64,000 nucleotides of DNA. Origin: Dermanyssus gallinae (Eukaryota > Arthropoda > Arachnida > Mesostigmata > Dermanyssidae). Positions 23,401-35,152 of the stretch are shown here, in pieces (within the stretch, counting starts at the first letter, position 1; each line of letters opens with the position of its first letter). Made by a program: the position numbers and the translations under genes. The stretch spans positions 1,472,501 to 1,536,500 of the forward strand of contig QVRM01003901.1 in the NCBI GenBank assembly GCA_003439945.1, given 5' to 3'. The notes beneath the pieces are model-generated. The model made no database searches and had not been told where the DNA came from. It saw only the letters and a list, made by a program, of their open reading frames with translations.

Positions 23401-26400
23401 CTCTTCATCGCCTCCACAATTACTTTCCAGTTCATTGTGTTGAAGGCATTTTTGACATCCAGGAGGATCAGGAGCACGAATCCCCTTGTTTTAGGGGTCT
23501 TCATAGTCTCCTCACCCGCCCGTTTCAGAACCTTCTTTAGAGCCCCTAATGCGGATCTGCCCTTCCGGAAGCCGTACTGGGCATCTGATAGGGCGTTCTT
23601 TTCCTGAATCTCGTCGTTTAGTCTCTTGACTATAACGTTCTCCAGGAGCTTACCCATGGCGTCAATGAGGCATATGGGCCGGTAAGCCGAAGGCCCCGTC
23701 TTCCTCCCGGGTTTGGGGATTAGAACCAGGCTTGCCCTTTTCCACAGCCTCGGGAATCTCCCCTCTCTCAAAAGCTTGTTGGCAAGGTCTTGGAAGACCT
23801 TAGGCCACCTTTTGACCAGTAGCCTCGCTACCTCTGGGGGAATTCCGTCTAGGCCGGGCGCTTTACCGGTTGCCAACCGATTCCGGGCTTGTTCGACCTC
23901 CTCCAGCGTCACCTCCGGAATGTTTTCCGGGGTGACCGAGAACTCCTCGTTTTCTCTCCGCGGCTGTGCCGGAAAAAGACCGGTTACAGTCTCCCGCAGC
24001 ACATCCGGGGGTAGTTTCGGGGGAGGTCTCCGGAGTTTGGCCATAACTATTCGGTACGGCAGGCCCCATACGTCGCTCTCCACCGCGTCTATCAGCTCTT
24101 TCTCCGCTCGGGCTTTACTTTTGGCGATGAGTCCTCGGAGTCTCAATCGAGCAGCCTTGTACTCCGTCAATTGGGATTCAGCTCTTGCGGTCTCTCGCTC
24201 CCCGTAAAATCCCACCCGTCGTTTTCTTTGCGTTAACCAGCTGCGTGTTCTCGTGAAAATCCTATTTAGCCTAATGCAAGCCCTGCGGGCAGCTGCGATC
24301 CCTTTGTTCCACCAGTAATTAGGAGGGTGGCGGCTCCCATGGTGTTGTGAGGGAGCAGCTTTCTCGCATGCTGTAGAGAGGATGCTAATTATTTGATATT
24401 CATCCCCCACCGTGTCTCCCAGTTGTTTGCAACCCTCGTCTATTTCAGCCACTAGAATCCTGGCGTCAAGTTTCCGCATCTGCCATCTCTTACTAGGGGG
24501 CGGGGCGAGGGCCACCTCGGGGGTACTGATGGTGAAACAGATGTATCTGTGGTCACTCATGGTCTCCTCCGTCTCCCTCACCCTCCACTCTACCACCAGT
24601 GGAAAGGCCGCCTCATTGACCATTGTTAGGTCAATGAAGGCCGTCTGGCTCCCTCTGGAAAAGGTGGGGACCCTTCCGTCATTAAGAACCATTAGACTTT
24701 TTTCAGCCATCCACTCCTGTAAGGTTTGGGCCCGTCTAGTTGTGGTTCGGCTACCCCATGCTATGCTGGCTGCGTTAAAATCCCCGGTGATCACTACCCT
24801 CTTACCTGCATGTGCCCCCGCGCTCTGGGCAAGTTCCTCGAGGAATTCCTCGAATTCCTCCTCCTCCCTGTTGGGAGAGAAGTAGCAGCTATAGATGACC
24901 CCTACCCGGTCAATCTCCAGCCAGGAGAACCCCCTCCCCGACCCCCCCGCCCCTAATCGCGAGGTTTCTCTCGGAACCCGTCCACCAGATTGCGGTATCC
25001 GCCTCTGCGTCAGATACCCAGTCTGCCTTCCGCTTGGTGATCGCTATGTTTGGCTCGGAAAGCAGGCAGAGGCCTATAGACTCTCTGCGTACTATCTCAT
25101 CGAGCATGTCATGCGCCGCCCTGCAGCGGTTAAGGTTTACCTGAAGTATCTTTAACATTGGTCGGATAAAGGACCCCTACCTACTAAGTTCCAATCACCC
25201 TTTCCGTCCTCTGCTGGGATAACGGTTTTCTTCTTATTTTTAGCCCCCTTGTCTTTATTCCCCTTTTATTGCTCTTCTTGGTTATTTGGGCTTCTACTTG
25301 GGTCTCCTTGCCATCTACCTGTCCCTTGGCGACGCCCCTTCGGGCCTCCCGCCGCTGCTCGAGTTGCTCCCTATAGGCCGGGCAAGACATCCTATCCGCT
25401 CGGTGCCCCTCTATTCCGCAGACCAGACACTTTGGTGTCGTTGCTTTGCAATTGGCTACCAGGTGGTCAGGTTCACCACATTTGTGGCATACCCGAGGCA
25501 CCTGGCTCTCTGCTTTGCAGTCTTGGGCCTTATGGCCCGGCCTATGACACTTGTAGCAGTTGGGGAGCCTAATCCACTCCTCAGGTCTGCACCACCTCGA
25601 GCCCAGCTTAAGGGTCTTGCGGGAGCATATGGCTCGTGCCGCCGCCGGGGACGCCGTGACCAGTGCGTACCAAACTTCAGCTCTTCCGAGCCTTGGCTCG
25701 GTAGCTGTGATCTTGGCGCCGGCCGGAAGCTGCAAGGCCTTTTGCAGTTCGCTTTCGACCTGCTCCCCGTCCAAGAGTGGGTCAATCCCCCACAGGGCGA
25801 TGGTCTGCCCCTGGTTAAGCTCTCGGCAGTCGGCCTGCATCTTCGCAGATTCCCGAATGGCCGCCGCCATTTTTTCTCCTGCGCCCTTTTCACTCTCCTC
25901 TATTCTAATTATAAGGTCACCCTCCTTGCTTTTAACTACCCCCCTAACCGTTATCCCGGCGCCTTCTTGCTGCCTGACTTGTTCTCTAACACCCCGGAGA
26001 GTGTCGGCGAAGGTTTTTCCCTCTTCGACCTTAACCCTGAGGGTGCTCCTTGCTCCCTGCTCCGCCCCGAATTTCGGGACTTGTAGATGGCCAAACTGAA
26101 CGTACTCGGTCTCTAGCAGACGCTTTAACTTGAGCAGTACAGGACAGCATATCCATTTGCTATGGCGGGTTAAACGAGAATAAATCGATGCACTGTTATT
26201 GCTCTTCGTCACCCTAATTGGTGTGTGGTGTAATTGGGTAATTTCTTAGAACTGAAACCAAAGAGCCAAATATTGCTGAGCAGAGGTTTTTGTCAAATGC
26301 ATGCTCCTGTACATATACTCCCCTGTATGCAATACAAAAAAAAACAACTTCTTCACGCTAAGAACATCGGCAAACTAATAATGCGTGAGATATATGAGAA

Positions 26401-27023
26401 ACGAGTTTTCATAAAAATGTGCATCACAAGTGAGAGGAAGCTAAAATAATTTTAAATTTCTTTGAGGAATAAGTCATACGTAGAGCGCCACTTTTATGTT
26501 CGGGCGTTCTAATCGGCTTCGCAATGAAGGGGAAAGCATCAGCAAAGGCCGAAGTAAAAAAAATGTGTCTTTAGATAGACTATTTCGCGAGGATCGGTTA
26601 TGATTATTTCGAATAAAAATTTAGGCATAAGGGAGGCTTTCGCAAAAATCGTCCCAAAATTGCTGATTTCTGTAATGTACCGTAGATTTTGGCCTCTAAC
26701 GAGTAGTACGTCGATTCATGGAGACAGTATGAGTCCGTCCGCCGTAAGAGACTAGAACTGCGAAATCATCAATTGTAATGTTTTCCCTACAACAACACGC
26801 CTGCCTACTTATCGCTTTGTATTGGCAAATACGCTTGATCTCTCCCTGGATTAGGTGAATTTAGTCAGGAGGAGACTGCCCTAAAAGAACACGACGCACT
26901 AAACAATGAATGAATATTCTCCGCGCAACGACGTAGATACTCAATTTTTAAGGCACCCCCTCATTCAAGTAAACATTTAAAATATTCCGTTTACTCGTCA
27001 GGCTTGCTACGTAAACCCCTATC

Positions 27024-27054
<31 letters not shown>

Positions 27055-30000
27055 GTGATCTTTAATTTACTACTAATACATACATACATCTAATATTTAC
27101 TCTCAACGTCGATACAACCTCAATATTCCATAGCTGTTCGCAAATGACTGCATTTCACCTGTTTTTGTGTGCGTACAAGTGACACGAAACTCGTATAACC
27201 TAAAATGGCAAGATATTCGTACTGACCTGTTCATCGGTGGCGTTGGATTGTCCATAGCGAATGTTCTCCAGAATAGAGGTAGCAAATAATACAGGTTCTT
27301 GCGAAATGAAACCGACGACCGAGCCACGCAACCAACTGCCATCTAGTTCCTTCACGTTAACGCCATCAAGAAGCACCTCGCCGGCATTGACATCGTAGAA
27401 CCTACATTTTTCTGCGTACTAGAAATTATATTTTTCAACTGAAGTCGTTGGAAACTAAATTACGGTTTACATAAATTTCCTGACTGAAAAACGGCCAGAG
27501 TCATGCGCTCTATTGAAGCTTTTATAATACAACAGAAACTACAGGAGAAGGTGATTATCGTTCCGCGGTTCTTGTCTATATCTACATGACCGATTTCTAC
27601 CAAAGCAGTATACGTCAAAGGCAGGAGTCATTTAGACCTATTGACCATTTCACCAACTTTTCTACAGAAAAAAACTTTAAAAAAAATAAATAAGTAGATA
27701 AGAATTGACAGCGTAAATGATCCCTATAGTACTACCGTTGTACCAACCTTTCAATAAGGGCAGCTATAGTACTTTTTCCCGAGCCGGAGCTGCCGCAAAG
27801 AGCCACAACCTTTCCGGGCGGGATGCGCAGACTGAGATCTTTGAGAACGTCCTGGTTGGGTCGTGTCGGATACGCAAATGTCACATTGCGTAACTGTATC
27901 TCACCGACAATTAACTGACCAGGAATTTGTTTACCGCCTTTAAGAGGTATCGTGGGTCGCATCTCAATAAGGTCAAAGACGCGGGCACCACACGCTTTGG
28001 CCTTCACGTACTGGCTGAACAGCACGAACGTTTGGCTGAGCGATCTTGGATTAGAAATAGAATTGACACGCACACACACTACGTCCAATTAGCAGCTGGT
28101 CATAACAGCAATAAGCGGTGTCTGCCTACTAATTCGCCAATACAAAAATAAAAAATAGCAATAGTTATGAGCTAACACAGTATACCTAAAGAATAAAATA
28201 CAGAGCCAACAGAGACAAAACGCGCAAATATTTTAGCTTTCGTTCTGAAAAGATCGCACCCCATACGCGAATTTAAAGTAAAAGCAAATATAGTTCACCT
28301 ACAAGTACACGTTGCAAATTGTGCTATCTATACTGCCCTAATGTCTGTGTATCCTATTATTATGGGGTATTGATGGGAACCTACACTGCCTAATTGTGAC
28401 ATATTGACTGTAAAAGAGCATGTCAATAAAACAATCTGATGATGATGTCTCTAAAGACGATAAATCACAAATTAAACAATGGTATCTGGCATTTACTCTT
28501 GTGACCAAACGTACTTACACCCTTTGATTAAGGTATACAAATACATAAGAAAATCAAATATAAACCACCTTTCAATTAAGACTGACGCCATACTTACGTT
28601 ACTCAGGAGTAAGAAAATGTATTTTAATTTAAACATTTATACCTTTAAGACATGCAGTCTACATACTGCAACAAATGAAAACTCAAATAGATTACCATTA
28701 AATCCTGTTGGATTGACACAATTCTTAGACTACTTCTAAATCAATATCTGATGAAACCAATAACAAAAACTACGTTACGAATAACACGCTTCCCAACGTG
28801 TTTAAAGACTAAAGGGTTTTTGTACCCTTAAGAATATGCTTATTATCTAACAAATCATTCTAAATAATATCATCCGTCTGTGCATAAAGTTCTTATATAT
28901 ATATAAACTTCCGGACTTGCTAGTAAAATTGCTGCAAACCAACAAGTGAAAGCAGAGCGACAATTATCAGCTGTATTGTATTACCTAATCCTAGTTTACC
29001 TTTGTATGGTCTGGGAAGCAACCATGAAGCTCATGAGGTTTCCTGCCGTGATCTCACCATCACCAATGAGCTTGCCGCCACCGAACAGAACACCCAGCGT
29101 AATACCGTTCAAGAAGAGATTCGTCAAGGCCTAATCGAAAGGTGACATTCGCCGTACGGCCGTTCACGTAAGAACAGTTAAACACTTTCCTCGACACCTT
29201 GCTTTTCGACGCTATCCATGCCCTGGATTAGTTCTAAAACTCATTTAGATCCGCATAGGAATAAGTTGTCCCCAAATCCTGTCTTCCGCAGCCCGCAAGG
29301 ACAACGCTATTCCATGAGTGGCGCTGCTTAAGCTGTACGGGGTAACCTAGTCTGGTCAACGAAATAGTCAAGTCTGCGATTGTCCATGTGTTGAAGCACA
29401 CAAACCTGATATTATAAGATATAAGACTAATTGAAGTGAAAAAAAAACTTTGTATATATATATATATATATATATATTGATGGGACTGTCTTCTCCGGAC
29501 GGCATATATAGGGATTTAGATGGATTTATAACACATGTCACACTTTTCTGTGAAAAGGGCTAAGAGCGGCAGTACGTGCGGATATGTTGATATCTAGGGC
29601 TTCCCTGACAGCCAGTTGTGGCAGCATGGTCGCTGACCCTCGGTGGTATAGCTTATTATGTACTCCCGATGAACATTGCTAAAAAAAAATTATATATATA
29701 TGGTTTTTTGAGCTTCACTTTTTTAATATAAAACGTATAGTACAGCATGCCTTGTAGGAGATTGGCACATATTGTACACACAAACCTGAAAAACTCCGAT
29801 GCCAAGTCCGGTAAGACAGTTAAAATATTCCGCTTGGTGAAGTTCCTCTCGCAAAACCGACTGCTCGGAGTTCTCCATCGCAAACGCTCGCACTGTACGA
29901 ATATTTGCCACTGCTTCATCCGCTACTCCAACCGCATGCGCCGTCTACATAATTGCCAAACATATACGATATATATATTATTCTATCAAAAGAAGCCGAC

Positions 30001-31204
30001 ATATTTCGCCTATCTAGTGGCTATGCGTGCAAGATATGTTCAATGTACTATCTAAAAATATGCGTTGTGTTTTGCCAAACCAAATTTTGGTCTATATATG
30101 ATAATGCAAAAGCTTAATAGTTAATACTCGCACTAAATTTAGACAAAGGTGGTGCTAGCGGGAGCCGGTTCTTACAGTAATGTCCAGCTCGCAAGCGTAG
30201 TAGATATTATACTGTGCTGACGGCTAATCTTTACCTGGGCCTGAGCTCTTGCCGATAACTTCCTTAAGCGGGATCCAAGTAGCGTGCCCATACCCATAAT
30301 GCTTGTTACAATAAGCATCAGTAGACCGGTCATCTTTGGCGAAATTGTGTACAGCGTTATCGCACACCCGATCGTCTGTTGCCATCCAGTCGGCGATGGC
30401 AAACACCAACAAAGAACGAGATTTACGGAACGGTACTACTATTAATGATAATAAATCGGTTATTATTAAAATGCACCCCCTGTTTGCATATGTAAAACAT
30501 AGTATATATGACCCACACACTATAATCGGTTAATTCTTAAATAAATATTCTAGCTGGAGCCTAGAGAGCAACACGTCGTCGAAGTGACACGGGTACATGG
30601 ACCGCCACAATGATGGCATTTGCAGTCTTGTCTGCGAACCTGGCAGGCCGAGATAACAAATGTTGAAATCCGTGAACAATGTGGTGAGTGAAGAGATGCC
30701 ATAATGGACGGAAAGACTTCTTCCAGGTTTGGTAAATCATGGTTGGTAAAAAACATCTCCTGAGGATTAAAAATCCTTTCTACTTATTTATCATAAAGAG
30801 ATATGGCAAACTATATAGTTAAGTCGAGTAATAACAGACTCGATTTATCTGCTTAATTAGATGCATTATTTAAAATAAACATACAAGTAGCATTGAGAGC
30901 GTAAGAGAAAACATACAAATATGCGGTGCTACGATACTGACCTGAGCGATATTTCGCAGACCCTGCGATACGATTTGCTTGAAGCAGCTCTTAAATTCCT
31001 GCACATCTCCGCTGAGAGTGTTCATAATCTCGCCGGTTTTAGTTGCGTCGAAATACGCTATGTCCTGGCCGAGCACCGACTCAAACACTGCCGCACGCAA
31101 ACGTGTTGAGAAACGTTCTCCAACAAATGAAAGCGACGATATGTAGATAAATGTAAACATACTCTGAAATTTCAATCAAATACCGAATTAAACGTATACA
31201 TGCA

Positions 31205-31250
<46 letters not shown>

Positions 31251-34200
31251 TCACCCTGCGAACGTGTGCAATTTTTTTTATATATTTAGACTAGTTATAG
31301 TAATCGGGCATTGTTTTTATAGTAGATGCAATATAGTGTAAACAATCGACCACAAAGTGTCAGCCGTCCTTAGCTGCTGCTCACTTTAACTTTATTTCGA
31401 AAATACACCAATCTGAAGTACGGGTATCGTTTAACTAACATAACTTACTTACCAATATTACTTAATACTATTGCATTGTTCTGCCGTCGTGCAATTATGT
31501 CCCGGCGAGCATCATCTCGAAACTCTAGTATCTGGTTAAAAGTAATATAAGTAATACAAACCATATCGCAATACATTGTAAATAGGTGATAATAGCAAAT
31601 ATAAAGTATACATTGTAATTTCACAAAATTGGCTCCAAACAAGGTATGTGCTTATTGGAGTTCGTAATTAACACGTGTACATATCTTATGAGAAATATAA
31701 ATACAAACATTCATTCAAACACTGATGCAGCACATTTTCCTATTGTTACTACACCTATCAATGTACCAACCTAATTATGACATAATTAAGCTTATTAATG
31801 ATGACGGTATGTAGGCTGGTAACTTTTGTAGAAAAGCGATATATAGTAACTACGTTATATGTCACGTCGCCTTCTCTATAATTGCGTAAACGTTGTCTTT
31901 TATTGCGTCAAGTGACACATGAAAACTGTAAAATAGTTCCGAAGAAATATAATACTAATGTTTTAAAGGTGGATTGATTGTAAATATTGACAAAGCGTAT
32001 AAAGCCGTGCCAAACGTTGGGCGTTTTTACTCAGGCTACTGCAGCGTCAACGTTTTGATTATTTTAATTATAACAGGATATTTTAATGCTTCTGCCAGCG
32101 TGTGGGGTTCCAGCACTACCAACCGGAGGGGACACGAAGTCCTCAAATGTTTGGCGCCCATGGACCTGGTTGTTTTTAACGCGGGTGCTCCCACCTTTCA
32201 CAGGGCTGGGCGCACCTCTTGTTGAGATCTAACTATCACGCCCCGGGCAGAGGCCCACAGGATTTTCAACTGGAGTGTTAGACATTATGAAGAATCACTA
32301 GGTGACCACCATATCATCGAATTTCAAGTGACGATTACCCTGATGCCACCCCTTCAACTTTGCATCCGCCTATGAGACGTCAGGGAGCCGCCGAAGTCCG
32401 GGAGTTCCTTGAAGACTGCATAGAGCTAGATGGCCCGCCACGACGACGTACCTCCACAAGTAGCCACGTGAAGGCACGAATCCGAGGTGCCGCGGCACGG
32501 CAAAGCACTGGTAGACGACGGCGATCGGTCATCTAAGGGAAAAGTGCGTCCGCGAGTGACGCCTCTTCACACACGCCGGAAGGCGCGCATTCGAGGGCAA
32601 GGACTCCCTGCACCATGGCGCCGAGTACAAGAGGCTGCGGACTGTCTTATGTAGGGAGATCTCCCTAAGCCAGAAACGCTTCTGGAGAGTCTAAGGGGGG
32701 CGACCGCCTTTCAAATGGATAGTGGGCCTTACGTTGGAAGAGGCTCAGAAAGCAATATCGGTGCTCTACCCATCGGCATCCTCCCTTCGACCGCGCCCTC
32801 TACCTGGAGGTCCCAGGGACGGATGGGCAGGATGCTCCGGAAGTCATCCTGCAAGAGATGTGCGACGCGAAGGCGCTGGACCCTGGTGGTGTCTCAGTCT
32901 CTGCAGTTAAGCTACCAATAACGGAACACCCGGAAGCGGTAGCCGCCGCGGCGACTCAGATAGTCCGGACGGACTCACTCCCTGCTCTATGGAAGGCTGT
33001 CAAAAACGCTTTTAACAGCTTACCGTGGAGATTCATCCTGAAGACTTTCGAAAGGAATAATTTCCCCGTTTACCTACGAAAGTTTATATCCAATAACTTA
33101 CAAGACAGGACGATCCAATCTCACGGAACTGTTTTAAAAATGACTGCAGGGGTTGCCACAGGGATCCATACTTGGTCACATGCTCTGGATTATATCCAAC
33201 GACGATCTATTGCGGCTGAGTGACCCCTGGGATTAATCTCCTTGCCTACGCTGACGACCTCGCCTAACCGTCCAGGTTCTGACCCAAGACTTGCTGCAGA
33301 GCCGTGCGAAGAAGGCACTCGCTGGCGTCGCCCGCTGGATGCCAGAGGCGGGGCTTGTTCTTGCCCCTGCTAAGAACGAGACGATGCTCCTGGCGCCGCC
33401 GCTTATGGGATGACCCCGACCTCAAAAAGACAAGGAACGTCAGTGCATAATCGACTTCCTGGCAGAAGGAGTGGGACGGCCTACGGCAGGGAGCCCCAGG
33501 CGCCAGCCTCCGCATCCTGATCCCAAACATCAGCGGCTGGCTCAACCGACCGGAAGGAGAACTCACATTCTGCACCACCCAGGTCCTTAAAGATCATGGC
33601 GACTTCCAGTCCTACCTGTTTAGGATCGGAAAGCCCCACGTGCGCTTACTGCGGCGTTAACTCGAAGACACCCCGGAACACAACGTGCTGAGGCGTCCAG
33701 CATGGGCGGAGCAACGCACACGCCTACTGGAGCTTTTATGGAACCTAGCAACTTTTAACCTACGTGACATCATCAACAAAATGACGGAATCAACAAATTT
33801 ATGGAGCCAAGCGACACAAGCTTTTAAGAGCATACCAAAGGTGAAGACTAGGGCCTCCCTGCTAACTCGATCGCGCCTTCCCGCGGCTCCCGGGGCGAAC
33901 AAACCCGCCAGGAGTTGTAGCCTCGCCCCCCCCCCCTGACTGTTTGATGCTATGTGCAAGCAGTTCCCAATCAGAGCGAGGGACGGGGACACGACTAGTT
34001 TTTGGTGGGTTGGAATCCCACACTACCGGTCCGCGCTTGCAAGGCGCCTCCCTGCCGCGGTGTCCGCATGTGCAACCGCATTTTAGTCCTCTAAAAAAAT
34101 CGCCGGGCCAGCCGTCTTGGAAACGGGCGCCTGTTCAAAAGATGAGCTCTTCAAAGCCCACTAGAGATTGTACCAAAATTTAGACGTTATAAACATATCT

Positions 34201-34407
34201 CGTAAAAATCACATTGATATGCCTAACAAGCTTTAAGGCCCTTGGTATTTTAAGAAAAACCGCTCAAGCACTCTCGTCACACAAAGCAAACAAAACAATG
34301 ATATGTAAGCAACTACACGAAATGGGGTACAATTTCAGCGCTAATGCCTGATAACAAAATAAGGAGTTTCAAGAACAAAAATAACGTTGTGTTTGAGAGG
34401 TACACGC

Positions 34408-34447
<40 letters not shown>

Positions 34448-34702
34448 ACCAGTACTACATTAGGTGAATCGTCTTGCACTCAAACTATTGGATATATTTG
34501 ACCACATGCAGCAAGAAACCATGAATAACCACCAAATGATGTTGCGAGAGCAACGTATAAATACACAACATATATACGATGGTTATAGTGTATAAAGATA
34601 GGAACTAGGTAGTAGTGTGTATGAAGGCCGGCCAATCAGTAGAGTAAATTTTTAAGAAAAAACTATAAAATTAAACATTTATTTGTTTTACTTCGCCGCG
34701 CA

Positions 34703-34742
<40 letters not shown>

Positions 34743-35117
34743 ATTAAACCAAAATCATGACTCCCAAAAATCATACTCGTACCTGCGCTGCGTAGATGGC
34801 GATCAGCCGAACGGCTGGGCCCTGGACGGCATCGACAAATGACCCCAGCCTTCCCTCGATGTCTTTGCGCGAGAAGCTCGATACAACCGAGATGACTTCG
34901 CCGAGGCTTATCGGAATCTGAACATTGAGTGCCGCCACCACAAGCGCGCTCTGCACTCACACATTACCCCAACGGCCACACGAGCAATTAATTAGAGAGC
35001 AAACCATATTAAAAACAAATAACAAAAGCAACTAAACACACAGTCACATGCAAGATAGCATAAAGCGTAAAACTGAAAATATAACTGATGATACCAGACA
35101 AAGCAACGATGCATATG

Positions 35118-35152
<35 letters not shown>

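Larger units (their letters stand above)
22118..26067 (-). mobile_element. R1-clade non-LTR retrotransposon, 5'-truncated, young-looking
   Basis: A 3.95-kb insertion in the ABCB8 intron between the Q-loop and signature exons, same strand as the gene. Borders are set by the 17-bp direct repeat at 22101-22117 and 26068-26084 and by a poly(A) tail (T run at 22119-22141 on the plus strand). Order on the minus strand: ORF1 (gag, truncated by the 5' border), ORF2 (endonuclease and reverse transcriptase), 3' UTR of about 160-190 bases, poly(A). R1 itself targets 28S rDNA; this copy sits in a single-copy intron, as dispersed R1-clade members do. GC content is clearly higher than the surroundings. One frameshift is visible in ORF2. 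Confidence 0.93.

Noticed and set aside
25286..26086. Long plus-strand open frames across 22.5-26.1 kb
   Set aside because: They are antisense shadows of the GC-rich R1-clade ORFs on the minus strand and carry no domain motif.
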